Assembly (NCBI GenBank): GCA_029240105.1
Contig: JARBTR010000013.1
Coordinates: forward strand, 48,622-112,621
Reading direction: 5' to 3'
DNA from: Caryophanales bacterium
GTDB taxonomy: Bacteria; Bacillota; Bacilli; JARBTR01
Length of the DNA: 64,000 nucleotides
Numbering within the stretch: the stretch's first letter is position 1; each line of letters begins with the position of its first letter. The position numbers were made by a program, and so were the translations under genes. The notes beneath the pieces were generated by a model. The model saw only the letters and a program-made list of their open reading frames with translations, had not been told where the DNA came from and made no database searches. Positions 37,301 through 45,302 of the stretch are shown here, one piece after another.

Positions 37301-37823
37301 TAATAAATTTTTCAGCATTAGTAATTGTATTCGAGGTTGTTGTTACAAGCTTGTTCTCATTATTTATGGATACATATCTGTTTAGGCGGCCATCTTTCAT
37401 AGCAAAAGTGCCATCAGATTGAGGTATTAGTGTGAACGCTTCCCACCCTCCAACTTCCGTTTTTTTAGCATTACTATTTGTAATGACATCTAGACCATTT
37501 CTGTTTTCGGATTTAAGCATATTCCAATTATTACTAACCGATGAAAAACTCACGTAGTTAGCATTAGTTGGTGATTTTAACATTTTAAAGAGCGCTTTAG
37601 GTGAAAGGGTATTGCCATTGTTCGCAATAATTTCTGCATCTGCTGTAACTGGATCCGTACTAGTACCAGAAACTTGTACTGCCTTGTTAGTTTTTACAGA
37701 TACGATAAAGGAGTAATCGTCATTGGCTGTATAATCATTTACATTTGCAGACAATACAGCACTAGGTAGATTCATAACCAGTAAACTAACTGACAGTAGA
37801 ATTGAAAATACCTTTTTTAACAT
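34314..37823 (-). CDS. Large secreted multidomain protein with right-handed beta-helix (GH55/pectate-lyase-like)
   Basis: 1169 residues. A signal peptide ends near SAVLSA (about 26). Two similar ~140-residue modules follow (about 35-170 and 190-330), each with the pattern F...VGGWE(A/S)...PQ(S/G)DGT...(Y)(V/I)S(I/V)(N/S)N...KFI(I/V), resembling beta-trefoil fascin-like carbohydrate-binding modules. Two fibronectin type III domains lie at about 333-418 and 424-510, then a long beta-helix region (about 515-1085, for example HIFFTPGIYELDQTLHVKNPNTIILGTG), and a FIVAR-like C-terminal module. Related proteins are often labelled adenylyl cyclase by old transfer error. Catalytic residues could not be assigned; glycan binding or cleavage outside the cell is the likely role. 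It is transcribed alone. Confidence 0.8.
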   Translation of the reverse strand: MLKKVFSILLSVSLLVMNLPSAVLSANVNDYTANDDYSFIVSVKTNKAVQVSGTSTDPVTADAEIIANNGNTLSPKALFKMLKSPTNANYVSFSSVSNNWNMLKSENRNGLDVITNSNAKKTEVGGWEAFTLIPQSDGTFAMKDGRLNRYVSINNENKLVTTTSNTITNAEKFIIKEPALPDEPNQVAIDIYIEHVASGNIVTADGVVNNPINVSLPKPTAPTTVPSDAIFKLEHGSHNGIATVNFRSSKNTLWKGTNNSIFQISGSTKVGGWESVQAVPQGDGTVAFKQMEGSKYISVSNGKLVPLSTDSAPTNNEKFVIHTNSTPKKVRKISVSEIEGDTLKLSWSTLEGTIFSGFEVWRSETPGGPYMKVCNETLSTTYIDTGLKFSTTYYYVVRTVNGPSPYAQSLEFSATTMAGNRPGAPKGLDIKEAGINIQLKWSYDANVKEYDILRAGGKFGSYQKIASTTDTTFVDTNPNTSKYENYYKVVGKNDFGISKESKIVSLETKLFGDNMIFYNAKYDNVKAIGKEVNDIHDNKTFKAQFSTERYGLYFKPGNYIDAGMLNIGYYTQIAGLGKTPLDTKIYNMSTPAPLPSNNATCTFWRSAENFTVADVENNADPFYSLKWGVSQAAPLRRMNVERSSWFDWWYGWSSGGYIADSVFKKNAGSWTQQQWYTRNSVLPQNGWYGVNWNGFFQGVENAPGNTWDKGGNPYTSIAATPIVREKPFLYQGDDGEYKVFVPAIQKEHSGVSWSAENMGLGETLDISKFYIAKEGVDTADSLNKALDKGKHIFFTPGIYELDQTLHVKNPNTIILGTGLATLVPNNDKAAIVIEDVPGVIIAGLLFDAYYSSKNLLQVGSENSEKNHKDNPTSLIDLYFRVGGFKEENVNVDAAVEINSNNVIADHFWVWRADHGAGVGWNQNTSKNGLVVNGDDVTAYGMFVEHFQEYQTLWNGENGRLYFYQSETPYDPQDQNNWMSQDGTVKGYSSYKVANSVKNHYAVGLGIYDVFINTNGASIFIDNAIEVPHKENVVIENACIVEIANSNGPLVGINSIVNGTGTGISTGIGGKGYAREFILKYQNGVATLLNGTATGNEPIDSPDDWRRYIQPLIEQVEVLKPSKFTKTSWSVLTESLVGVVNLVEDDSATTTSLEEAYAILDKALKDLKVK

Positions 37824-38141
37824 TTTCCACTTCCTCTTTCTCTAAATTAGTACACTTTGTACTTACTTCACACTATGGTACATTTTCCTTAAATATGATG
37901 ATGTCCCATTAGGAAAGTGTTTTATGACTACAGTCATTGTTTTCATGGAAAGTCTTTTTATCAACTAAACTTTTTAGGTATGGTACATTCCTTCCAATAA
38001 CAAAATTAAAGTTTTGATATGAAAAAAGACTGTGACAAACAGCCATGAGCACATTGCGCCCATGACTGTTTGTCCCAACCTCTTAATAATCATTAATTTT
38101 TTAAAAAAATATTAGTCTAGTCCAATTTAGGAAGTGTTTTG
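37824..38141. other. Upstream region of the secreted protein gene
   Basis: No gene. It holds two direct copies of TATGGTACATT(T)CCTT (37874-37890 and 37979-37995) and the terminator at 38022-38074. GAGGAAGTGG precedes the ATG of the large gene. A promoter could not be fixed with confidence. Confidence 0.5.
38022..38074 (-). terminator. Terminator of the DUF6544-like gene
   Basis: GACAAACAG (38034-38042) and CTGTTTGTC (38066-38074) pair, extended by an inner CATG / CATG stem. On the minus strand they run into CAGTCTTTTTTC. Confidence 0.75.
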
Positions 38142-38972
38142 TCATTGAAAATCATAACTCAACTGGACCTCATCTGATTTAAAATAGACTAAGTCGCCAT
38201 CTTCTAAATGCCAAGTCGCATGAACATGAGTTGGAGTTCGTAAACCATTCTTCATTTTATATCCACTACAATAGGCAGTCCATTTTTCCTTCTTTCCCTT
38301 TCCATCAGCACCAATCATTTCACGATCATCGGTATCATATGAAATGAATTCACCCTTTTTATTAAAATTGAAAATACCGCTAGCTGTAATCCCCTTGTGT
38401 GTTATCTTTGCTTTTGCCTGCGTATCACTAATTGGTTCCCATACAACTGAATCATTTAACGCTGCTGCAGGAATAAATAAAATCTCTGAAAGATACGTTG
38501 CTAGACAGGCAGTATCCATATTTTTACCAGTTTGATTAAACAAAGTGAATAACTTGGCTAATACCCCTTTCATGGACCCTTCACCATTAACAAATCGGTC
38601 CCTGCCCTCGAAAGGAATACCAAAAAGTGAACTTTTCATAAATGCAATTCGACTTGGTTCTGATACAAAGTTATACTGATCAGAGTCCATTTTTAAGTTT
38701 TTCTTATCCATCACAAATGTTACGTTTTTGCATTGAATTCTTACATAATTGCTTTTTGGTTTCCCAATATAACCTTGTTTAACATAAAAACCCTGTACAG
38801 GTTTTGGCAGTCCTTCAATATCCTCAATTGTTAAAATATCTTCAGTGACTTTTTCTTTTTTTAGTTCCTCAATTTCTTTATTAAATGCACTTTTAGTTGG
38901 AGAATATGGAAGTACAAAAAATAAGATGATTAAAGCAATGATACAACCTATTGTCGTTAAAAACATTTTCAT
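38142..38972 (-). CDS. DUF6544-like membrane-anchored protein
   Basis: About 276 residues. One N-terminal membrane helix (MFLTTIGCIIALIILFFVLPYSP) anchors an extracytoplasmic domain. GLPKPVQGFYVKQGYIGKP, MKGVLAKLFTLFNQTG and SYDTDDREM...KWTAYCSGYKMKNGLRTPTHVHATWHLEDGDLVYF match the DUF6544 family as I remember it; the function is unknown. AAGGAAGG upstream suits the ATG at 38972, while 38981 is too close and 39059 has no site. It lies 150 bases downstream of the DUF2339 gene on the same strand, possibly co-transcribed. Confidence 0.75.
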   Translation of the reverse strand: MKMFLTTIGCIIALIILFFVLPYSPTKSAFNKEIEELKKEKVTEDILTIEDIEGLPKPVQGFYVKQGYIGKPKSNYVRIQCKNVTFVMDKKNLKMDSDQYNFVSEPSRIAFMKSSLFGIPFEGRDRFVNGEGSMKGVLAKLFTLFNQTGKNMDTACLATYLSEILFIPAAALNDSVVWEPISDTQAKAKITHKGITASGIFNFNKKGEFISYDTDDREMIGADGKGKKEKWTAYCSGYKMKNGLRTPTHVHATWHLEDGDLVYFKSDEVQLSYDFQ

Positions 38973-39126
38973 TCTCACCATTACCTTCCTTAACTCTTTT
39001 AATCCTCTCAATTTTATTGATACTAAATGCCTACTGAATGAAATTGATTTGTAGAACAAAATCCTTAGATACGCTTATAAAAACAGTTTCATTCCCGAGC
39101 ACAAAATACTTTAAGGCTAAAAATAC

Positions 39127-41670
39127 TTATTTATTCTGTGTTATTTGCAATTCGCGTTCCTCAAATTTCTTTGAGAAGTATTGATAAACGTAAGAAATGG
39201 CTATTAAAATCACACCAAAAGTGAAGTACGATACAATTTTATTTTGCTGAGACAAATTGATTAAATCTATTAAAAATAACTTTGTAATTGCCAGGATTGA
39301 TAACCCAAGTCCAAACCTTCTCATGTAAGCATAACGCTTCACAAAACCAAACCAAATCCAAAGGAATGCCAATGATATGTAGATTACACTTATGATTGCA
39401 CTATCAAAGCGAATGTCATATTGATTTATCAGATTATTGGTTAATACAACAACAAAATAACTAGAGACAATAATTGGGAACCATTGAATTCCTAACAATC
39501 CCTTTTTTACAATTGTAAGTACAGCATCACGTATTGCTAAAACAGAAATTAGATTTGTAATGACAAGCACAAGCGATCCCAATAAATGCGTATTTACTGT
39601 TAGTTTAGTATCCGATGCATCAAAATATGGCAGCGTAGTAGTTACAAAAAATAAAGTTAAAATAGCAATGGCACTAAATAAAATCGAGAGAATATTCGTC
39701 CCTTTATCAGCAACGATTTTTATCCGCACTATAAAGTAGCATAAAAGGAAGGTTGCAATGATCATAAGTGAAATGGTTAGATAGTCATGATCTACTCCAA
39801 AGAGTGTCATTTTACTTAAGAAAACCTCATTAAACTTGTTAATGATATACCATGTATAAAAGAAAAGGTTAACCAGAACTCCGTATTTATACCCAATTGA
39901 AAAATCAACGAAGAAATTCTTTTTGTATAAAAATGCAGCTAAAACCACTACACTTCCTAGGGTAATTGCAAAATACTTATACGGGAATAAATCGTCTGAA
40001 TTATTTAAAACTACAAACCCGGATAAATCAAAATATAAGAATGAATACAAACATAGACAGCCTATTATGAGACCAGAAAGGGCAACACGTTTTTGATTTT
40101 TTAGAATACCAAAAGTTGATAATAAAACTCCTTGGACAAGCCATCCAATTGAAATCCACGTTTTATCAAATTGGAATGGTATAAAAAGAACTGTAAATGT
40201 CAGTCCTGTAATGTTAAATAATAATTCAACCACTTTTTCTTCGGACATTTTAACTCGAATAAATTGTCCAAGTGAAAAATAGATAGCTGCAAATACAAGC
40301 GCAAGAATACCCGTATAATCATCAAAATCAATCGTATAAAAGAACCCAAACATCACTAAAGCATTGATTGATGTATTTAAACCTAACAAAATATGATCGA
40401 TTTGTTTGAATTTTAAGTGCCCTCTTAATGTACTTACAATTGGGATGAATGCGTATATAGCAAAGGTGAACATGATATACGCAATCGTCACTGTGTTTCT
40501 AAGCAGGATATTGAATTGTTCGGTATTGTATTCAGTCACACATAGGACAATATAAATCGTACCTAAAGCATTTAAAGCAAACCCAATAATATGTGTAATA
40601 GTCCATTTTCTTTTAGTTGCAATCATCATTGCTAATAAATTAAGAATTACAAAATAGATCATTGCACCATAAGCCAAGATGAGGCTGCCATCAATCGAAA
40701 TAATTGGTAAGTAACCCCCGATTAATGCAAAAGTAGCTACAGTTTGAGATTGATAACGTTGTGATAGGAAAAAGGCTATTGCTGTTACACCTACACATAT
40801 AGCTAGCGTAGGGTACATTGTGATGATTTCAAGTTGGAAGTAGCTCAGTGCTACTGCTGCATAAAGAACAGCAACTCCCCCACTGGTTAACCCCAAAGAA
40901 AAAATATTTGGTTTTCTCCGATTTAGAATCTCACCTACTACTAGCATTAGCGCACCAAATACAAAGAACAAAATACCCTTTACAGAATCAGGAACCTTGT
41001 GATACCCAAATTGAGATGCTGCAATAACACCAATAATTAAAAACAGGATCCCAACTTTATTTAATATATTAAGCCCTAAAAACGTTTCAATATTGTTTTT
41101 CCTTAAAATTTCACGAACGGTATCATCGCTGATTTGTTCATTCTTCATTCGTTCAATTTCAGCAATTTCTTCTTTTGAAAAAGACTGATACGCATTGGTA
41201 AGTCTATCTCTTGCATCATTCAATTTCTCTTCAAGATAATGAGATAAGGATTCTATTTTACCTTGAATATCTTCTTGCTCTTCAGTATCTAGTTTTTTAA
41301 TCGAATTCATCATCTTAAAAATTCGGGATTTAGCCTTCACTTCAAATAAATATAAACGATTTTCTTCTCCTTTAAGATCTGATCTAAATAGAAGATCAAT
41401 TTTTTTATTTGTAGCTTGTAAAATGGCACTTCTTTCATTGGTTATCTGTTCGAATAGATGAGTTTTCAGTCTTGCGTTCTCGTCACTCAATTGAGAAAGT
41501 TTTTCTTTATCTATAATGGATTGTTTCTTGAGATTCTCAATCTCATATTTTAAGCGATCATTTTCATGGACAATGTCTAACTTTGAAAGCTTTTCTTCTT
41601 CTTTTTCAAGCTCCCGCATTACTTCTTTCTGACGATCAATAATACTTCTCAAATTATCTGAAACTGCCAT
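39127..41670 (-). CDS. DUF2339 polytopic membrane protein
   Basis: 847 residues. Residues 1-185 are a charged coiled-coil (KEEEKLSKL-type heptads), followed from about 200 by more than 20 hydrophobic segments. GLNILNKVGILFLIIGVIAASQFGYHKVPDSVKGILFFVFGALMLVVGE is the hallmark opening of DUF2339 proteins, which are very long multi-spanning membrane proteins of unknown function found in many bacteria. A short downstream gap leads to the DUF6544-like gene. There is no sign of frameshift. Confidence 0.85.
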   Translation of the reverse strand: MAVSDNLRSIIDRQKEVMRELEKEEEKLSKLDIVHENDRLKYEIENLKKQSIIDKEKLSQLSDENARLKTHLFEQITNERSAILQATNKKIDLLFRSDLKGEENRLYLFEVKAKSRIFKMMNSIKKLDTEEQEDIQGKIESLSHYLEEKLNDARDRLTNAYQSFSKEEIAEIERMKNEQISDDTVREILRKNNIETFLGLNILNKVGILFLIIGVIAASQFGYHKVPDSVKGILFFVFGALMLVVGEILNRRKPNIFSLGLTSGGVAVLYAAVALSYFQLEIITMYPTLAICVGVTAIAFFLSQRYQSQTVATFALIGGYLPIISIDGSLILAYGAMIYFVILNLLAMMIATKRKWTITHIIGFALNALGTIYIVLCVTEYNTEQFNILLRNTVTIAYIMFTFAIYAFIPIVSTLRGHLKFKQIDHILLGLNTSINALVMFGFFYTIDFDDYTGILALVFAAIYFSLGQFIRVKMSEEKVVELLFNITGLTFTVLFIPFQFDKTWISIGWLVQGVLLSTFGILKNQKRVALSGLIIGCLCLYSFLYFDLSGFVVLNNSDDLFPYKYFAITLGSVVVLAAFLYKKNFFVDFSIGYKYGVLVNLFFYTWYIINKFNEVFLSKMTLFGVDHDYLTISLMIIATFLLCYFIVRIKIVADKGTNILSILFSAIAILTLFFVTTTLPYFDASDTKLTVNTHLLGSLVLVITNLISVLAIRDAVLTIVKKGLLGIQWFPIIVSSYFVVVLTNNLINQYDIRFDSAIISVIYISLAFLWIWFGFVKRYAYMRRFGLGLSILAITKLFLIDLINLSQQNKIVSYFTFGVILIAISYVYQYFSKKFEERELQITQNK

Positions 41671-41813
41671 TTTATCAACCTTTCATTTATGGACTTATCT
41701 TATCCTACTGGAATTATTTTCTATTAGAATATATCTTTCTTTATAACATAAAGAAGATTTTAATACAAAATTTTACAAAATTTTTTCTGTTAAGAGCTAT
41801 GAAAGCCTGGAAA

Positions 41814-41842
41814 TTACATTTTTTTACTTTTTTCAGTATAAT
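41814..41842 (+). promoter_or_regulatory. Promoter of the small membrane protein gene
   Basis: TTACAT (41814-41819), a 17-base spacer and TATAAT (41837-41842), then a strong ribosome-binding site 20 bases further. Confidence 0.65.
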
Positions 41843-41870
41843 AGAATAAAACTAACAAGGTGGGGGTTAT

Positions 41871-42134
41871 ATGGTACCGCAAGGATTATTGAGGGCTTCA
41901 AATATATTGATTTTGCTTCTTTTATTGCTTTTCATCATACAAATTGTACTAGTGAGAGGCAAAAAAATGGTTAATATGATTCTAAGTTTCTTAATTTTCA
42001 TTTTTGTCTTTCTAACTTTTATTTTATTATTAATAGATTCTGAGCAATGGAGACCTATTATGGTATTCAATTGCATTATGCATTTCATTATATTTTTATA
42101 TGGGGTTTTAAGAGTTGAATTTGGTAATAAATAA
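41871..42134 (+). CDS. Small hydrophobic membrane protein, unknown family
   Basis: 87 residues with three membrane segments: ILILLLLLLFIIQIVLV, MILSFLIFIFVFLTFILLL and FNCIMHFIIFLYGVL. No known family is recognised. A promoter and AAGGTGGGGG in front of the ATG support it as a real gene. It ends 55 bases before the ABC permease and is on the same strand, so it may be the first gene of that operon. The antisense frame over this region is a shadow. Confidence 0.7.
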   Translation: MVPQGLLRASNILILLLLLLFIIQIVLVRGKKMVNMILSFLIFIFVFLTFILLLIDSEQWRPIMVFNCIMHFIIFLYGVLRVEFGNK

Positions 42135-42189
42135 AAATATAACGTAGATTTTAGGATAAAACTTTGAATATTTCATTGGAGGATTTAGC

Positions 42190-43347
42190 ATGAGACTTCC
42201 CTTTCAAATAGCAGTACGATTCTTAAAATCTAGCAAGGGCCAAACAGGACTCATTGTACTTGGGATTGCTGTTGGAGTATCCGTGCAAATTTTTATCGGC
42301 TCCTTAATTCAAGGCCTTCAAGACAGCATCATTTATAAGACAACCGGCACTTCACCACAAATCAACATAAGCTCAACTTCTGACGACAAATTACTACCAA
42401 ACTATAATGATATAGTTGATAAAATAAGTCGACTGGATCGTAGAATCATTAATCTTTCAGTTACTTCTGACGGACCCGTACTTTTAATTAAGGATACAAA
42501 CAATTATTCTGTTTTAGTAAGAGGAATGGAGTTAGAAAAATCCAACAAAATTTATAATATTAAAAATAGAATGTATGAAGGTAAATTACCAAAAAATGAT
42601 TATGAAGCTATTATAGGTAAGGAACTTCAAGAAGAATTAGATGCAAAAATAGGGGATACACTCCAAATTATTAAAAACTCTGGGGAAGTAAGTCAATTAA
42701 CCATTACAGGCTTTTTCAACTTAAATGTGGCTGCATTAAATAAAACATGGGTAATCACAACATTACAAACATCTCAAAAACTATTTTCCACTGGCGATAA
42801 AGTAACGGGTATTGAAATGCAGGTTACAGAATTATTTAAAGCTGATGAAATCGCTAATCGTGTGAGTTCAAAGATCCCTTCTGATTTGAAAGTAGAGAAT
42901 TGGAAAGCGCAAAATGAAGAGTTACTTAGCGGATTAAATGGTCAAAGTGTTTCAAGTATCATGATACAGATTTTCGTTTTAATTGCTGTTGCCCTTGCTA
43001 TTGCTAGTGTACTTGCTATAGCTGTACTTCAAAAGTCAAAGCAAATAGGTATTTTGAAAGCTATGGGAATAATAGATAGAACGGCTAGCCTTATTTTACT
43101 ATTCCAAGGGCTTTTACTTGGTATAATGGGCTCGATTCTCGGTGTGTTGCTTGGTTTACTTTTATCCTACATATTTTCAAAATTTGCATTAACACCTGAC
43201 GGTCAGCCAATTGTGCCACTTAAGATTGAATATGGTTTCATCGCTCTTTCTGCATTAATTGCACTTGCATCTTCAACAGTTGCAGCTGTTATACCTGCAA
43301 GACGTTCTTCAAAACTTAATCCAATTGAGGTGATTCGAAATGCCTAA
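42190..43347 (+). CDS. LolC/MacB-type ABC transporter permease
   Basis: 385 residues: an N-terminal membrane helix (GLIVLGIAVGVSVQIFIGSL), a large extracytoplasmic MacB-PCD-like domain (about 50-260) and three C-terminal membrane helices of the FtsX type (IQIFVLIAVALAIASVLAIAVL, LLFQGLLLGIMGSILGVLLG and IALSALIALASSTVAAVIPA), ending PARRSSKLNPIEVIRNA. The family moves lipoproteins, peptides or lipids by mechanotransmission rather than classic import. Its gene overlaps the ATPase gene by 8 bases, so the two form one complex. The substrate is unknown. GGAGGATTTAGC precedes the ATG. Confidence 0.88.
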   Translation: MRLPFQIAVRFLKSSKGQTGLIVLGIAVGVSVQIFIGSLIQGLQDSIIYKTTGTSPQINISSTSDDKLLPNYNDIVDKISRLDRRIINLSVTSDGPVLLIKDTNNYSVLVRGMELEKSNKIYNIKNRMYEGKLPKNDYEAIIGKELQEELDAKIGDTLQIIKNSGEVSQLTITGFFNLNVAALNKTWVITTLQTSQKLFSTGDKVTGIEMQVTELFKADEIANRVSSKIPSDLKVENWKAQNEELLSGLNGQSVSSIMIQIFVLIAVALAIASVLAIAVLQKSKQIGILKAMGIIDRTASLILLFQGLLLGIMGSILGVLLGLLLSYIFSKFALTPDGQPIVPLKIEYGFIALSALIALASSTVAAVIPARRSSKLNPIEVIRNA

Positions 43348-44032
43348 TATAATCACTTTAAAAAATATAAATAAAGTTTATGGGACTACTATTAAAACCC
43401 AAGTTTTAAATAATATTAATCTGTCCTTTGAAGAAGGAAGTTTCAACTCAATCATCGGAGCTTCTGGAAGTGGTAAAAGTACACTACTAAATATAATGGG
43501 TACCCTAGATAATCCGACAGATGGCGAAGTTTTTATAGACTCAAAAAGAACAGACACCATGAATAAAAATGAGCTCGCAGATTTAAGAAATCAAACAATT
43601 GGTTTCATTTTTCAATTTCACTACTTACTTCCTGAATTTACTTGCTTAGAAAATGTATTAATGCCCTATCAAATTCAATCATCAAAACTAACAAAAGATC
43701 ATATAAATCGTGCTGAAGAACTACTTGATCTAGTTGGTCTATCAAATGTGAAAAATAATCTTGCAACAAACATGTCTGGCGGTCAACAACAACGCACAGC
43801 TATTGCAAGAGCGCTAATGAACAATCCCAAAATTGTACTTGCTGATGAACCTACTGGGAACCTTGACTCAGAATCTACAGAAAATATTTATCAATTAATG
43901 AGGGATATTAACAAGAAATTTAATACAACATTTATCATTATCACACACGACAAAGGAATCGCTGAAAAAGCGGATCGAATTGTAGAAATTATAGATGGAA
44001 AAGTTAAAATGGAAATGGAATTAGGGAGCTAA
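43340..44032 (+). CDS. LolD/MacB-type ABC transporter ATP-binding protein
   Basis: 230 residues. Walker A is GASGSGKSTLLNIMGTLD, the signature is NMSGGQQQRTAIARAL, Walker B is KIVLADEPTGNLDS and the switch His is in IIITHDKGIAEKADR. The GTLD...GEVF spacing is typical of the LolD/MacB group that pairs with four-helix permeases. It overlaps the preceding permease gene by 8 bases (translational coupling). A terminator follows at 44189-44222. Confidence 0.93.
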   Translation: MPNIITLKNINKVYGTTIKTQVLNNINLSFEEGSFNSIIGASGSGKSTLLNIMGTLDNPTDGEVFIDSKRTDTMNKNELADLRNQTIGFIFQFHYLLPEFTCLENVLMPYQIQSSKLTKDHINRAEELLDLVGLSNVKNNLATNMSGGQQQRTAIARALMNNPKIVLADEPTGNLDSESTENIYQLMRDINKKFNTTFIIITHDKGIAEKADRIVEIIDGKVKMEMELGS

Positions 44033-44188
44033 TTTCGAGTCACTGGGTTCACTTCAAATACAGCTTCATTTATTTATTTGTGCAACTACACACTAAAAAG
44101 GGAATTATAGGAATCAAGAAAAGAAATCATTAATTACCAATGCACACTAAAAACATACGAAAGTACATTATTTAACACAAAATAAAAT

Positions 44189-44222
44189 GTCTCTCTTCCT
44201 AATTACAAAAAGGGAGGGAGAC
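44189..44222 (+). terminator. Terminator of the ABC operon
   Basis: GTCTCTCTTCCT (44189-44200) pairs with AGGGAGGGAGAC (44211-44222), including G-T pairs, then TTTTG. Confidence 0.65.
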
Positions 44223-44266
44223 TTTTGTAAAAAACCATCAAAATTTACTACTAAAGGATAGTAGTC

Positions 44267-44374
44267 CTACTTATTTCCGTTAAACTCTTTTAACGGTTTT
44301 ATTTTTTTGTCAGGCTTTATATCATCTTTCTTCTCTGACTTTCCACGCATTTTCTCATCATGACTCTTATGCAT
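44267..44374 (-). CDS. Small lysine-rich protein, 35 residues
   Basis: ATG at 44374 with AAGGAG 6 bases upstream; the product begins MHKSHDEKMRGKSEKKDD and ends KEFNGNK. It is highly charged (over a third Lys/Arg) and has no membrane segment. I do not recognise it. The well-placed ribosome-binding site and lysine-rich composition make it plausible as a real small protein, perhaps nucleic-acid binding or spore related, but nothing in the sequence proves expression. Confidence 0.45.
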   Translation of the reverse strand: MHKSHDEKMRGKSEKKDDIKPDKKIKPLKEFNGNK

Positions 44375-44594
44375 ATTAATCTCCTTGTAAAGAATTTTAA
44401 GCATTATTATTTTTGGCAAATAAAAAAACTTTATTCTATTTATGTTTTCTTACAAATTTTCTGTTTAATTTTTTCTTAAACAAAGTTGATGTTCTAAATA
44501 TAGGAATATTTTCTCTCGTATTAAATTTCATAAATGAAAAAAAATATATTGAACATTTACAAGAATGTTCAATGCTATATGGGAGGTAATTTTT

Positions 44595-44777
44595 ATGAAT
44601 ATCAGAGAAGGTTTAATTCCTACTGTATTAGGTACTGCTGTAACTGCAACAGGGTATGCGCTTAAGCAAAAAAGGGGTACGAATAAAATGATTGCAAATA
44701 CTGTTTTTGGCTTTGGTCTAGCACACCTTGTTTTGGGTACAATTGACCTTTTTGAACATCGAAACGAAGATTATTAG
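44595..44777 (+). CDS. Small membrane protein, conserved in Bacillales
   Basis: 60 residues (MNIREGLIPTVLGTAVTATG, then two glycine-rich hydrophobic stretches). Similar short proteins occur in Bacillus, some mislabelled asparagine synthase; function unknown. GGGAGG precedes the ATG at 44595, which rules against the upstream frame start at 44565. It is followed by a strong bidirectional terminator. Confidence 0.75.
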   Translation: MNIREGLIPTVLGTAVTATGYALKQKRGTNKMIANTVFGFGLAHLVLGTIDLFEHRNEDY

Positions 44778-44795
44778 ATTTTCCCATTTTTTCAT

Positions 44796-44828
44796 AAAAA
44801 ATCAGGAAGGATTACACTTCCTGATTTT
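44796..44828. terminator. Bidirectional terminator
   Basis: AAAAATCAGGAAG pairs with CTTCCTGATTTTT around a 7-base loop. It begins 19 bases after the small membrane gene. Confidence 0.85.
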
Positions 44829-45302
44829 TTATGTTTTGACTTTTACCCTACATCACATTGATCAAATTAATCCATTAACTAAAGTCACGATCTATTAAGA
44901 AACTTATACAAATCAGACCACTAATACCAACAAGGTCAAAAATTAATCAAGACATAAATGAGTCTGCCAAAAAAAAATTCCGCCTACTAGGTCAAATTGA
45001 AATTATTTATTAAACCCCAGCTTAGTACTTCAATAAAGACAAGACATAATGAAATTTTCTTTAAAATCTGCATATTATCTTTTTGTTTTCTATCTCAATT
45101 ATTTGTTTTTTTACTTTTTTTATACAATTAAAAATTAACATTTTATTGATTCAATTTAATTATTTATTTATTAACGATAATTGGATAAAAACAGGTACCA
45201 AACTACCCAAAGATAAACAAATTTATAGAGAGAATATGTGGTCAGTACTATTTATATTAATTAAACATACTCTTTAAAAAATAAGGTTTAAGGAGTAAAT
45301 TG
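44829..45302. other. AT-rich gene-free interval
   Basis: Very AT-rich, with no frame bearing a ribosome-binding site apart from AAGGAG at 45291-45296 of the next gene. No clear promoter, hairpin or repeat was seen. Confidence 0.5.

Larger units (their letters stand above)
44033..44594. other. Mostly non-coding interval with one small gene
   Basis: Contains the ABC operon terminator, the 35-codon small frame at 44267-44374 on the minus strand, and AT-rich sequence. Nothing else is recognised. Confidence 0.5.

Noticed and set aside
45083..45277. 64-codon plus-strand frame in the AT-rich interval
   Set aside because: No ribosome-binding site, composition follows AT-rich background and the frame overlaps the leader of the Staygreen gene.
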